From contig NZ_CP107985.1 of assembly GCF_036108815.1 (NCBI RefSeq), forward strand, positions 2,108,001 through 2,172,000: 64,000 bases of DNA, written 5' to 3'. Position numbers and translations under genes: made by a program. Position 1 is the stretch's first letter. Every line of letters begins with the position of its first letter. The notes under the pieces were generated by a model. The model ran no database searches. It was not told where the DNA came from and saw only the letters and a program-made list of their open reading frames with translations. Source of the stretch: Streptomyces sp. NBC_00353 (GTDB lineage Bacteria; Actinomycetota; Actinomycetes; Streptomycetales; Streptomycetaceae). This document shows positions 1 to 9,224 of this stretch, one piece after another.

Positions 1-366
1 GTCCTTGGCGAACAGCTCGTCCATGCCGATCACGTACAGGTGCTCGATGGCGAGGGCGGCTACGCGGTTCAGACAGTGGAAGCCGATACGCCACAGCGTC
101 TCCGCGAACAGAAGGACGCCGGCGAAGCCGAGAACGTAGGGCAGCGTCGAACCGATGGAGATACCGTTGTCGTCGGCGATTCGGCCGACGAGCTTCGCGA
201 CAACCAGCGGCGCGATGTAGTTGATACCGATGTTGCCCAGCGCCGGCAGCAGCATCGCGGGCACCGTCAACCGCGGGCACCGGGCCAACTCCCGTCCGTA
301 GTAACGAAGTGCGAGGAGTACCGAGCCCCTGCTCCGAGGAGCCTCGCGCGATTCAGGTAAGCCCAT
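1..366 (-). CDS. ABC transporter transmembrane subunit, N-terminal part (cut by window edge)
   Basis: Reading the minus strand from the ATG at 366 gives 122 residues with no stop before the window edge. After a short basic N-terminus (RYYGREL) come hydrophobic stretches (PAMLLPALGNIGINYIAPL and TLPYVLGFAGVLLFAETLW) separated by a short loop. This is the usual start of the six-helix membrane domain of an exporter-type ABC protein, normally followed by an ATPase domain that lies outside the window. The motif GAGG sits 7 bases before the ATG. The substrate cannot be told. The family call rests only on the shape of the first two membrane segments. Confidence 0.6.
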   Translation of the reverse strand, partial: MGLPESREAPRSRGSVLLALRYYGRELARCPRLTVPAMLLPALGNIGINYIAPLVVAKLVGRIADDNGISIGSTLPYVLGFAGVLLFAETLWRIGFHCLNRVAALAIEHLYVIGMDELFAKD

Positions 367-788
367 CCCAACCTCGTGTTGTCGTGCGGCAGCCCGCCGT
401 GCGCCTCTCGGGGCATGCCGCTGTCTCCATGGCCGTGCGGAGCTCCGGTTCGAGTGAGTGCCCGCGCTCGGGTCGTCCTCCGACAGGCGGGGCACGACGA
501 CAAAGCCCCCCGCGCAGATCGCGGCGACGCCACCGTGCGAGTACGGGCGGGCCAGGAATCACAGTGTCCCGCGACGGCGCCCGCAGAGTCCAAGCGTTTT
601 TGTTCAGCAGGCGACACACCGCACACGAGTGCGACCCTGGCCGGACAGGCGTGGCCGGCGGCACTCATGCGCCCGTCACATGAGTGCCGATACGCCGACC
701 GCCCGAATCCGTCGGGCGGCCATGGTCTCGACTGCGCGGCGATGTGCCTGTTCTCCGGTGAGGATGACAGGCGCCACGAGCCCGTGGA
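367..788. other. intergenic region, no convincing gene
   Basis: About 420 bases between the ABC transporter start and the 3' end of the acyl-CoA dehydrogenase gene. Both neighbours are on the minus strand, so the part next to 366 should hold the transporter promoter. Open frames here are antisense-like, rich in Arg/Pro/Ala and match no family I recognise. I see no clear hairpin. Confidence 0.5.
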
Positions 789-2585
789 TCAGAACCACTC
801 GGGCCGGCTGTCCGCCGCGGTGCGGTCCAGGCTGTCGAGCAGGTCGAACTGAGGTCCCGTACGCGGTAGTTCCACGCGGAAGAAGTACCGGGCCGCCTGT
901 CGCTTGCCCTCGTGGAAGTCGTCCGTGCCGTCCTTGAGCGCGAGGAACTGCTCCAACCAGATCCAGGCCAGCACCACGTGGCCGACGGCTTCCAGGTAGA
1001 CGGAGGCGTTGGCCAGGGCGGTCGCGGGGTCTCCGGTCGACCAGAGCCCGGCCGTGGTGCGCCCGGCTCGGGCCGCGGCCTGCTCCAACGACGCGGCCAG
1101 CTCGGCCGCCTCGCCGCCGCCCGCCGTGGCGCGGGCGACGGTTGCCGAGATGGTCTCCAGGAGCAGACGCAGCCCTGCTCCGCCGTTCGTGACGACCTTG
1201 CGGCCGAGCAGGTCCAGTCCCTGGATCCCGTGCGTGCCCTCGTGGATGGCGTTGAGACGGTTGTCCCGGTAGAACTGCTCGACGTTGTACTCGCGGGTGT
1301 AGCCGTAGCCGCCGTGCACCTGGATGGCGAGGTCGTTGGCGGCCAGGCACCACTGCGACGGCCAGCTCTTGGCGATGGGCGTCAGGACGTCCAGCAGCAG
1401 CCGGGCGCGTGCGCGTCCGGGCTCCTGCTCGGCGGTGCGTTCCTCGTCGAGCAGGCGGCTGCAGTAGAGGCTGAGCGCGAGGGCGCCCTCCACGTAGCTC
1501 TTCTGTGCCAGCAGCATCCTGCGTACGTCGGCGTGCTCGATGATGGGGACCTGCGGGGCGTTCGCGTCCTTGCCCGTCAGCGGTCGGCCCTGCGGGCGGG
1601 TGCGGGCGTAGTCGAGGGCGTGCAGATAGCCGGTGTAGCCGAGCGCCGTGGCTCCGAGCCCGACGCCGATGCGGGCCTCGTTCATCATGTGGAACATGTA
1701 CGCCAGCCCGTGGTGGGCCTCGCCCACGAGGAAGCCCACGGCGCCCGGGGCGCCGCCCGGGGTGTGCCGGCCCTCGCCGAAGTTGAGCAGGGCGTTGGTG
1801 GTGCCGCGGTAGCCCATCTTGTGGTTGAGGCCGGCCGGCACCACGTCGTTGCGCTCGCCCGGGCTGCCGTCCGGCTCGACCAGGAGCTTGGGCACGATGA
1901 ACAGCGAGATGCCCTTCACGCCCGCCGGCCCACCGGGGATCCTGGCCAGCACCAGGTGGACGATGTTCTCGCTGAGCTCGTGGTCACCGCCGGAGATCCA
2001 CATCTTGGTACCGGTGATCCGGTACGTACCGTCGTCCTGCGGCACCGCCCGGGTGGTGATGTCGGCCAGCGAGGAGCCGGCCTGCGGCTCCGAGAGGCAC
2101 ATGGTGCCGAAGAACCGGCCCTCGACCATGGGCCGCACATAGGTGTCGACCTGCTCCTTGCTGCCGTGCGCCAGGAGCAGGTTGGCATTGCCGACCGTGA
2201 GGAACGGATACGCGGCGGTGCCCACGTTGGCGGCCTGGAACCAGGACATGCAGGCGTTGGCGACCACGGTGGGCAGTTGCTGCCCACCGACCTCGTAGTC
2301 CATCGCGGCGCCGGTCAGGCCGGCCTCGGCGAAGACCCGCAGCGCCTGCCCGACCTCCGGGATGACATGCACCCGCTCGCCGTCGAAGCGCGGCTCCTCG
2401 GCGTCGTTCTTCTTGTTGTGCGGGGCGAAGTGCCGGGTCGCGATGGCCTCACTGAGGTCCAGTACCGCATCGAAGGTGTCCCGGTCGTGGTCGGCGTAAC
2501 GGGGGTGGCGGGTCAGGGCGGTGACGTCCAGCCAGTCGTGGAGCAGGAAGTCCAGGTCGCGGCGGGAGAGCAGCAGGGAGTCCAT
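789..2585 (-). CDS. acyl-CoA dehydrogenase (long AidB/DmdC-like type)
   Basis: A 598-residue FAD enzyme that oxidises acyl-CoA to enoyl-CoA. The length and the N-terminal segment before the usual ACAD fold fit the subgroup containing 3-methylmercaptopropionyl-CoA dehydrogenase (DmdC) and AidB rather than the ~380-residue beta-oxidation enzymes. Visible signatures are the FAD/substrate segment MCLSEPQAGSSLADI, GTKMWISGGDHE, and the C-terminal IHEGTHGIQGLDLLGRKV; its Glu (about residue 449) is in the position of the catalytic base region. It lies 56 bases downstream of an SDR gene on the same strand, probably in one operon. The true substrate is unknown; assignment to methylmercaptopropionyl-CoA would be unsafe. 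Confidence 0.88.
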   Translation of the reverse strand: MDSLLLSRRDLDFLLHDWLDVTALTRHPRYADHDRDTFDAVLDLSEAIATRHFAPHNKKNDAEEPRFDGERVHVIPEVGQALRVFAEAGLTGAAMDYEVGGQQLPTVVANACMSWFQAANVGTAAYPFLTVGNANLLLAHGSKEQVDTYVRPMVEGRFFGTMCLSEPQAGSSLADITTRAVPQDDGTYRITGTKMWISGGDHELSENIVHLVLARIPGGPAGVKGISLFIVPKLLVEPDGSPGERNDVVPAGLNHKMGYRGTTNALLNFGEGRHTPGGAPGAVGFLVGEAHHGLAYMFHMMNEARIGVGLGATALGYTGYLHALDYARTRPQGRPLTGKDANAPQVPIIEHADVRRMLLAQKSYVEGALALSLYCSRLLDEERTAEQEPGRARARLLLDVLTPIAKSWPSQWCLAANDLAIQVHGGYGYTREYNVEQFYRDNRLNAIHEGTHGIQGLDLLGRKVVTNGGAGLRLLLETISATVARATAGGGEAAELAASLEQAAARAGRTTAGLWSTGDPATALANASVYLEAVGHVVLAWIWLEQFLALKDGTDDFHEGKRQAARYFFRVELPRTGPQFDLLDSLDRTAADSRPEWF

Positions 2586-2641
2586 GGGTACGGGTCCGAT
2601 CGGGGAGGGCAGCGGAAACGGGTACGCGTCCGAGCGGCGGT

Positions 2642-3412
2642 TCAGACGGTGGTGCCGATGCCGCCGTCGACGGGGATCACCGCGCCGGTGACGTACGCCC
2701 CGGCCCGGCTGGAGAGATAGACCGCCACGCCGGCCATGTCATCAGGGCGTCCGATCCGGCGCAGCGGAGCGGACTCGACCACGGCGTCGCCCTGTGCCTT
2801 CAGCGTGGCGGCCATCATCCTGGACTCGAACGGGCCGGGGGCGATCGCGTTGACGGTGATGCCCTGCGGGCCGAGTTCCTTGGCCAGCACCCGGGTCAGA
2901 TGGTGCAGTCCGGCCTTGCTCGCCGCGTAGGAGTAAGTGGGCAGCGGGTTGACGTGCAGGCCGTCGATGGAACCGACGTTGATCACGCGTGCAGGGTCGT
3001 CATGGGAGCCGGCCTTGCGCAGCAGCGGCAGCAGTGCCTGGGTCAGCAGGAAGGGGCTGCGCAGGTTGAGGTCCATCACCTTGTCCCAGCCGCTGACCGG
3101 GAACTCGTCCAGTGGGGCACCCCAGGTCGCGCCCGCATTGTTGACCAGGATATGCAGCCGCTCCTCGCGTTCGGCGATCTCCGCGGCGAGCCGGTGGCAC
3201 TCCTCCTCCTGCGACAGGTCCGCGGGCAGTGCGATCACCTCGCCGAGCTCGGAGAGCTCACGCGCGGCCTCCTCGCAGGCCGCTGCGTTGCGGGAACTGA
3301 CGTAGACCCGGGCCCCGGCCTCGACCAGGCCTCGGGCGATCATCAGGCCGATACCGCGGGACCCTCCGGCGACCAGGGCGGTTTTGCCGGAGACGGAGAA
3401 CAGTGAGGTCAC
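2642..3412 (-). CDS. short-chain dehydrogenase/reductase (SDR)
   Basis: A 256-residue classical SDR. The NAD(P)-binding motif is GGSRGIG near residue 16, followed by NNAG, the catalytic serine region (NVGSIDG) and YAASK with the catalytic Tyr and Lys. The C-terminus ends in the usual VDGGIG. The start is GTG with GGAG about 8 bases upstream. It is first in a two-gene unit with the acyl-CoA dehydrogenase, which suggests reduction or oxidation of a 3-hydroxy/3-oxoacyl compound in the same catabolic route. A perfect 7+7 inverted repeat lies 48-63 bases upstream. Confidence 0.9.
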   Translation of the reverse strand: MTSLFSVSGKTALVAGGSRGIGLMIARGLVEAGARVYVSSRNAAACEEAARELSELGEVIALPADLSQEEECHRLAAEIAEREERLHILVNNAGATWGAPLDEFPVSGWDKVMDLNLRSPFLLTQALLPLLRKAGSHDDPARVINVGSIDGLHVNPLPTYSYAASKAGLHHLTRVLAKELGPQGITVNAIAPGPFESRMMAATLKAQGDAVVESAPLRRIGRPDDMAGVAVYLSSRAGAYVTGAVIPVDGGIGTTV

Positions 3413-3459
3413 GGCGGACTCCAGGGGCGGTGATCGGGCGGGTGCGGACCTTCTGGATA

Positions 3460-3475
3460 CTAAGCGGTCGCTTAG
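3460..3475. promoter_or_regulatory. palindromic operator upstream of the SDR/acyl-CoA dehydrogenase operon
   Basis: CTAAGCGGTCGCTTAG: two perfect 7-base arms (CTAAGCG/CGCTTAG) around two bases. Its form is typical of TetR-family operators, and the position just upstream of the SDR start suggests repression of this operon. No matching regulator gene lies beside it. Confidence 0.6.
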
Positions 3476-3702
3476 AACGCGTCAACCAGCCTGTTTCCGC
3501 CGGGGGCGCCGCGACAAGCGGGCCTTGCCCATGCACCTGGGCGGCGGCACCAAAGGCCGGGCGGCGCAGCAGCGGCCGGACGCATCGTGCCGTCGGGCTC
3601 CGCACCCCGGGCTGCGGCCCTCGGCGGCAAGCAGGCTGTTCGGGGGAACGGCAGGTGTCGTGCATCGAGGTGCAGGGGTCGGGGCTCCTACGGTCGGCTG
3701 GC

Positions 3703-5112
3703 ATGACGCACGTATCGAAGGACGCAGCCGGCCTCAGTCGGCGGACCGCGCTCACCGGGCTCGCCGGTGGGGCCGGGGTTTTGCTGGCAGGTGGCTGTAC
3801 ACCCTCGGGCGCAACTTCCGCGCAGGGGCCCACACCCAGTCGTACGGGATCGGCCACCGGCTCCGCGGACGGTGCCACGCCCGGGGTGATGACCCTGTTC
3901 AAGGATCCGGGGTTCAACTTCAACGGGCTTCTCGCACTCGGCGCCGCGGGCCAGGGTGCCGGCGAAGTGGGCGAGGTGCTCACCGCCGTGAACGAGATCA
4001 ACAAGGCCGGGCCTTCCGCGCAGACGTACACCGGGACGTTCAAGAACCTCGGTGATCAGCTGATGGTGGCGCCCGTGGCGAGCAAGGCCGGGACGGAGAC
4101 GACGCGCCTTCGCGCGCTGCGGGCATCGCAGTACTACGGCCAGGCGCTGTTCTTCGTCCTCGGCTCCGACGACCCCGGCGGTGAGGAAGGGCTGTACAAG
4201 TCCGGGCGCCGCGGCTGGGACACGTTCTGCAGGCTGTCCGCCCCGCCCCCGGTGACGGCGGACGTCCCGTTCGGGAGGACGCCGCTTCCTGTCTGGTTCT
4301 TCAGGCCGGACGACTCCGGCGAGCGACGCCCCACCGTGATCCTCACCAACGGCAGCGACGGTCAGAACGTCGACATGTGGACCTACGGCGTCCAGGCCGC
4401 CCTGGAGCGCGGCTGGAACGCCCTCGTGTATGACGGACCAGGTCAGGGGCAGTTGCTCTTCGTGGACCGGGTGGTGTTCACGCCGCGCTGGGAAACGGTC
4501 GTCACTCCCCTCGTCGACTGGCTGGTCGCCCGCACCGACGTGGACGCCGGGAGGATCGCCCTGACCGGGCTGAGCATGGCGGGCGACCTGTCACCGCGGG
4601 CCGCCGCCTTCGAGAACAGGATCGCCGCCCTGGTGGCGATGCCCGGCGTTCTGGCTCCGTGGCTGGGTTTCCCCCCGGAGATCCGGAAGATCCTCACCCC
4701 GGACAAGGCGGAGACGAACAACATCTGGAACAAGCAGGTCGTCCCCGGGTTGACTCCGGCCGAGGCCGCGACGTTGAAGAAGCGGTTCGAACCCTTCTCC
4801 GTGCCGGCGATGCTCGCTGCCCGTGACGGGAAGATGTTCACGGACTTCTACACCCCCGCCCAGCTGATCAAGTCGCTCGACATCACGGATGTCGTAGGGC
4901 GCATCAAGATGCCCACGCTGGTCCTGGACTACGACTACGAGCAGTTCTATCCGGGGCAGCCGCGACAGATGTTCGACAAACTGACGTCCCCCAAGGACTA
5001 CGTGAAGCTCACAGCTGCGACCGGCGCGCAGCTGCACTGCTCCCCGATGGCCCCGCAGCAGCACTGCGAGGTCGTCTTCGACTGGCTGCAGGAGACGTTG
5101 CCCGGGCGCTGA
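3703..5112 (+). CDS. lipoprotein alpha/beta hydrolase
   Basis: A 469-residue protein exported through a Tat-type lipoprotein signal: the twin arginine in SRRTALTGL is followed by a hydrophobic stretch and the lipobox LAGGC, with Cys32 the expected lipidated residue. The later half is an alpha/beta hydrolase: YDGPGQGQ, then the nucleophile elbow GLSMAG with Ser291, then PTLVLDYDYEQF and a C-terminal His region (QHCEV). The ATG at 3703 was chosen because it puts the Tat motif at the N-terminus; the open frame extends 100 codons further upstream without signal features. It is divergent from the SDR operon. Substrate unknown; it is probably an extracytoplasmic esterase or peptidase-like hydrolase. 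Confidence 0.82.
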   Translation: MTHVSKDAAGLSRRTALTGLAGGAGVLLAGGCTPSGATSAQGPTPSRTGSATGSADGATPGVMTLFKDPGFNFNGLLALGAAGQGAGEVGEVLTAVNEINKAGPSAQTYTGTFKNLGDQLMVAPVASKAGTETTRLRALRASQYYGQALFFVLGSDDPGGEEGLYKSGRRGWDTFCRLSAPPPVTADVPFGRTPLPVWFFRPDDSGERRPTVILTNGSDGQNVDMWTYGVQAALERGWNALVYDGPGQGQLLFVDRVVFTPRWETVVTPLVDWLVARTDVDAGRIALTGLSMAGDLSPRAAAFENRIAALVAMPGVLAPWLGFPPEIRKILTPDKAETNNIWNKQVVPGLTPAEAATLKKRFEPFSVPAMLAARDGKMFTDFYTPAQLIKSLDITDVVGRIKMPTLVLDYDYEQFYPGQPRQMFDKLTSPKDYVKLTAATGAQLHCSPMAPQQHCEVVFDWLQETLPGR

Positions 5113-5202
5113 CCGCGCGTGACACCGCCTCGTGGACAACGCTCGGCATGATGCCGCCGCTTCGGCGTCCGAAGAGGGCTCCCGCACGGCCCCCGCCCAC
5201 GC

Positions 5203-5232
5203 GTGAGGGGCGCTCCGAAGAGCGCCCCTCAC
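5203..5232. terminator. perfect hairpin between hydrolase and tRNA
   Basis: A 13-base perfect stem (GTGAGGGGCGCTC and its complement) closed by a CGAA tetraloop. It lies 90 bases after the plus-strand hydrolase stop and 25 bases beyond the 3' end of the minus-strand tRNA, so it can terminate transcription from both sides. Confidence 0.75.
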
Positions 5233-5256
5233 CTGCGGAAAATTCCGACATCTCTG

Positions 5257-5330
<74 letters not shown>

Positions 5331-5379
5331 CTACGACTCCCCCGGTGTTCCCAGGCGGCCGCGCAGGACAAACATTACC

Positions 5380-8013
5380 TCACTCCGTTGACCGGATCGA
5401 CGCCCGTGCCTGGTGGGCGCGGGTGGCGAGCGATTCGGCGCCGCACGCGGTGGCAAGTTTCTGCGCCCGGGCGAGCTCCTTCGGGGAGCGGATCGCGACG
5501 CCGTAGTCGAAGCGGGCCAGGGCATGTTCGTACGCGGACGGGGAGGCCTCCAGGTGCCGGACCGCGTCGGCGAGCAGGTGCTGGGCGTCCTCGGGGCGGG
5601 CGAACAGCGAGACGCAGCGCAGCGCCTCGCCGATCGCGGTCTCCGTGCCGAACCTCTCCGCGTGCACCCGGGCCGAGGTCGCGAGTTGCGCGGCGCGGGC
5701 CGGGTCGTCGTCGGCCAGGGCGCGGGCGAGATCGCCGGCCCAGGGGGCCCAGATGCCGTTGAACCTGCCGCGCGGCTCGAGTGCCTGGCCGGCCGCTTCC
5801 AGTTCGGTGACGGCCTCCTTCGTACGGCCTTCGGCGAACAGGAGACGGCCCCGGACGCACGGCGCGTCGGGCAGCACCATGGCGCTGGGATAGGGCAGCC
5901 CGAAGTGGTACCTGTCAGCTATCGTGCGGGCCTCGGAGACGCGGCCGCGGGCCAGCAGTGTGTCGATGAGCAGGCAGGCGGCGTCCCAGTGGACGGGCAG
6001 ACCGCTGCCGACACGGTCGGCGAGCCGCAGCCCTTCGCGCAGGAAGCCCTCGGCCTCGGCCAGTCGGCCGCGACGGCGGTGGACCAGGCCGAGGAGGGTG
6101 TGCGCGAATGCGAGGTGGGCGCCGCTCCAGCCGGAGATCTCGAAGGCGCGCACTGCCTCGCTGAAGAGTTCCTCGGCCCGGTCGAGCTGGTCGGTGAAGG
6201 CATAGGTGATACCGACCAGGGTGGGGAACTCGAAGCCCCATTCGGTGTCGGTCCAGCCGAGACCGCGGGCGGGGCGCCCGTCGACCAGGGCGCGTTCGCA
6301 GAGGTCGACAATGAGTTGGGAGTTCTCGCCGCGCAGCATGGCGTCGAACGCGCGGATGGTGAGCAGGGCGCGTTCGGCGTTGTCCTTGCCGGTGAGATGG
6401 TCGGCGTTGCGCGCGAGCCGACGGGAGCGGCCGGGGCCGTCGTCCTCGGCGGCCTGCATGCCCTCCCACATGAAGTGCGCGGCCTGGAGGCGCATCTGAC
6501 CCGGGCCGGGGGCGGTGCGTCCGGCCTCGGCGGCGAGGGCGAGCGCGGCTTCCTTCAGCTGGTTGTTGTGGGAGAGGGCCGCGGCCAGCCGGAAGGTGGC
6601 GTCGACCCGTACGTCGTCGTCGAGTCCGGGCAGATCGAGGGCGGCACGCAGATGCTGGACGGTGGTGGGCGGGGAGCTGAGCAGTGTGGCGCAGCCCAGT
6701 TCGTACAGCAGCGTGGCGCGCACCTGGTGGCGCGGCGGTTCCCGCAGGGCTCGCTCCAGGCAGCGGCGCGCGGCCTCGGGTGCGCCGACAGCGAGGTGCT
6801 GGCCGGCTGCTTCACGGAGTTGCTCGACCAGTTCCTGGTCGTCGTCCGGGTGGACTTCGAGGAGGTGGCGGGAGGCCGCGGCGGCACCCAGTCCGGCCCG
6901 GGCGATCGCCCAGGCGGCCCTGCCGTGCATGGCGGTGCGGGTGGCCGGCGGGATGGAGCGGTAGACGGCGGTGGCGATCAGCGGGTGGACGAATTCGAGC
7001 GGGTCGAAGCCGCTGACGATACGGGCGTCGCGCAGCCGTGCGGTGCAGTCGGCGGCCTCGGCTGGGCTCATCCCGGCGAGGGTGGCGGCGAGGTCCTGGG
7101 AGATGTCGGTGCCGAGGACGGCGGCGGCCCAGGCGAACCGGTTGGCGTTGGTGCCGAGCCGTTCGAGCCGGGCGACGAGTCCGCTGCCGCGGGCCGATGC
7201 GCCGAGTTCGCGCAGCAGTCCGGCCGACTCCTCCAGTGGCGGCAGTTCGCGGTCCTGCACCTTGGCGACGAGTTCGACCGCCTCGTACGGGTTGCCGCCG
7301 GTGACGGCCCACACCTCGCGGCAGAACGGATCGTCGGCGTGGTCGCCCAGCGCCGCCCTGACCAGTTCGGCGGTGGCGTCGGGGGTGAGGGCGCGCAGCG
7401 CGACCCGGACCTGTGCCGGGTGTCCGCTGCCGTTGCCGCCCTCCGTCTTCCGCGCCGCCAGCTCGTCCGGGCGGTGCGCCTGGACGACCAGGACGGGCAG
7501 TTCGCCGAGGCGCGCGGTGAACGAGGCCAGCCAGGCGAGGGATTCGCCGTCCGCCCAGTGCGCGTCGTCGATGATCAGCAGCAGCGGACGGTGACTCAGC
7601 CGTGAGGCGAGCCGCGCGACGACCCAGTCGATCCCGTCCCGCACACCCTGCGGATCGGGCTGCGGGCCGGTGGGTTCGGCGAGCCCGAGGGCGGGCGCGG
7701 CGATCTCGTACCAGGACCCGAAGAGACTCTTCACCTCGTCGGGCGGGAACTGGTCGAGGCCGGGCTGCAGGAGTTGGCGTACGACGTGGAACGGTACGGA
7801 CGTGACCGTCTCGCCGCCGCGCGCGGACCAGACGGTGCAGCGGTCCGCCGCCAGGGTCTCGATCTCGGCGAGCAGTGCGGTCTTGCCGATGCCTGCCTCG
7901 CCACTGAAGATCAACAGCCCGCCGACGGCCTGGGCGCCGCACAGGGCATCCACGGCTTGTGCGGCGGCAGCGAGTTCCGGATCGCGCTCGTACAGCGGCC
8001 GGGACGGCTTCAT
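5380..8013 (-). CDS. LAL-like AAA ATPase without C-terminal LuxR domain
   Basis: An 877-residue protein with the N-terminal ATPase of large LuxR-family (LAL/MalT-like) regulators: Walker A GEAGIGKT at residues 38-45, Walker B LLLIIDDAHWAD at 144-155, then helical repeat-rich sequence to the end. LAL regulators normally finish with a ~65-residue LuxR helix-turn-helix (LTPRE motif). Here the protein ends at SIRSTE without one, and the tRNA gene begins about 50 bases further on, so there is no room for it in another frame. The ATG at 8013 is preceded by GGGAGG; the frame reaches back to 8136 but that extension has no ribosome site. It may be a signalling ATPase partner rather than a DNA-binding regulator. 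Confidence 0.82.
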   Translation of the reverse strand: MKPSRPLYERDPELAAAAQAVDALCGAQAVGGLLIFSGEAGIGKTALLAEIETLAADRCTVWSARGGETVTSVPFHVVRQLLQPGLDQFPPDEVKSLFGSWYEIAAPALGLAEPTGPQPDPQGVRDGIDWVVARLASRLSHRPLLLIIDDAHWADGESLAWLASFTARLGELPVLVVQAHRPDELAARKTEGGNGSGHPAQVRVALRALTPDATAELVRAALGDHADDPFCREVWAVTGGNPYEAVELVAKVQDRELPPLEESAGLLRELGASARGSGLVARLERLGTNANRFAWAAAVLGTDISQDLAATLAGMSPAEAADCTARLRDARIVSGFDPLEFVHPLIATAVYRSIPPATRTAMHGRAAWAIARAGLGAAAASRHLLEVHPDDDQELVEQLREAAGQHLAVGAPEAARRCLERALREPPRHQVRATLLYELGCATLLSSPPTTVQHLRAALDLPGLDDDVRVDATFRLAAALSHNNQLKEAALALAAEAGRTAPGPGQMRLQAAHFMWEGMQAAEDDGPGRSRRLARNADHLTGKDNAERALLTIRAFDAMLRGENSQLIVDLCERALVDGRPARGLGWTDTEWGFEFPTLVGITYAFTDQLDRAEELFSEAVRAFEISGWSGAHLAFAHTLLGLVHRRRGRLAEAEGFLREGLRLADRVGSGLPVHWDAACLLIDTLLARGRVSEARTIADRYHFGLPYPSAMVLPDAPCVRGRLLFAEGRTKEAVTELEAAGQALEPRGRFNGIWAPWAGDLARALADDDPARAAQLATSARVHAERFGTETAIGEALRCVSLFARPEDAQHLLADAVRHLEASPSAYEHALARFDYGVAIRSPKELARAQKLATACGAESLATRAHQARASIRSTE

Positions 8014-8121
8014 GCCTACCCTCCCCATAGTGGTACGGATGACTCCCGACACTAGTCGTGCGCGGGGGGCCACCGACAGTGGTTCGGACAGTTCGTCGCA
8101 GGTGCGGGGCACAATCGAAGG

Positions 8122-8652
8122 GTGGACGAGACACACAGGGACCGCGACGCCGAGGGCCGGGCGCGCAACGCGCGCCCCCGGGACGGGCTGGGGCGCCCGC
8201 TGCCGTACGGGACGCCCGGGGTGGAGCGGCAGCCGGAGGGGGTGATCCGCTCACCCGACGAGACGCTGCGGGAGGCGCAGCGCCTGCTGGACGCGGGGAT
8301 GCCGTTCCATGCGCACGAGGTGTTCGAGGATGCGTGGAAGTCGGGTCCTGAGGAGGAACGGGAGTTGTGGCGCGGGCTGGCACAACTGGCGGTGGGGCTG
8401 ACGCATTCGGCCCGCGGCAACACGACGGGCGGGGCGCGGCTGTTGCGACGGGGTGCGGCGGCGCTCGCGGAGTGTGCGCAGTCCGGCGGGTTCGTGGAAC
8501 CCGGGGAGTTCGGGGACGCGGTCCCCTACGGGATCGGGGTCCATGGACTGATCGGCTGGGCGCAGGAGCTGGCCGGACGGGTGGAGGCGGCGGACGCGCA
8601 GCCGGTGGATGCGGCCGAGGAGGCGCCGTGTCTGCGGCCGGGGCGCCGGTAG
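8122..8652 (+). CDS. DUF309 family protein
   Basis: A 176-residue protein starting at GTG. The centre carries the DUF309 signature: a helix ending in FHAHEVFEDAWK, then ELWRGLAQLAVGLTH, and later GALRLLRRG-like sequence. DUF309 proteins are small helical proteins of unknown function in many bacteria. The first 45 residues are charged and probably disordered. It is divergent from the LAL-like gene, 108 bases away. No function can be assigned. Confidence 0.8.
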   Translation: MDETHRDRDAEGRARNARPRDGLGRPLPYGTPGVERQPEGVIRSPDETLREAQRLLDAGMPFHAHEVFEDAWKSGPEEERELWRGLAQLAVGLTHSARGNTTGGARLLRRGAAALAECAQSGGFVEPGEFGDAVPYGIGVHGLIGWAQELAGRVEAADAQPVDAAEEAPCLRPGRR

Positions 8653-8750
8653 ACCGGTGAGGCGGCGAGCCGGTCGGCTGCGATCGTTTTCGGGCTCCCC
8701 TCGCCCGGACGGGCGAACACGACGCCGCGAAGCTATTACCATCCCGCGTC

Positions 8751-9161
8751 ATGAGCACTTCTGACCAGGACCAGTCCGTGGACACCCCGATACCCGCCCC
8801 CGAAGCCGGTACAGCGGCCGAGGTCGAGGCCGAGACAGAGGTTGAGGCCGCGGCAGAGGGCGAGGCCGCGGCAGAGGGCGAGGCCGCGGCAGAGGGCGAG
8901 GGCCGCAGACTGACGCCACGTCAGGCGAGACGGCTGCGGATCGCCCTCTCGTCGGTCGGCATGGTGGCGATGGCGGTCGTGCTCGGGCTGCGGATCGCGA
9001 GCCGGTCGTCCGTTCTGGTGGTCGGGGTGTACGGGCTTGCGCTGATCCTGTGCGGGGTCGTGATCGAGCTCAGCCGCAACGGCCGCACGCGGCTGGGCAG
9101 TTGGCTGCTGGCCGTCGGCCTGGTGGCGGCGATCGGTTCGGACTGGCTGCTGATCCCCTGA
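8751..9161 (+). CDS. small membrane protein with acidic repeat N-terminus
   Basis: A 136-residue protein of unknown function. Residues 1-55 are acidic and low in complexity, with three copies of EGEAAA. The rest is basic (RRLTPRQARRLR) and then has three hydrophobic segments (SSVGMVAMAVVLGL, SSVLVVGVYGLALILCGVVI and LGSWLLAVGLVAAIG). The layout suggests a cytoplasmic acidic tail and a membrane-embedded C-terminus. It stands between unrelated genes. Confidence 0.7.
   Translation: MSTSDQDQSVDTPIPAPEAGTAAEVEAETEVEAAAEGEAAAEGEAAAEGEGRRLTPRQARRLRIALSSVGMVAMAVVLGLRIASRSSVLVVGVYGLALILCGVVIELSRNGRTRLGSWLLAVGLVAAIGSDWLLIP
8844..8897 (+). repeat. three tandem 18-base repeats in coding sequence
   Basis: Three perfect copies of GAGGCCGCGGCAGAGGGC in a row, in frame, encoding EAAAEG units. 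They can expand or shrink by slippage without breaking the frame. Confidence 0.9.
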
Positions 9162-9224
9162 CGCCGCGCCTAGGTCTTTCGTTCGGATCAGGCCGGATCA
9201 GGGACAAACGAGAGGCCCCAGGTC

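Noticed and set aside
912..2720. A 602-codon plus-strand frame opposite the acyl-CoA dehydrogenase.
   Set aside because: No domain; the minus strand encodes a clear acyl-CoA dehydrogenase and SDR.
5413..7605. A 730-codon plus-strand frame opposite the LAL-like gene.
   Set aside because: Gly/Ala/Arg-rich shadow of a coding strand with Walker motifs; typical of high-GC DNA.
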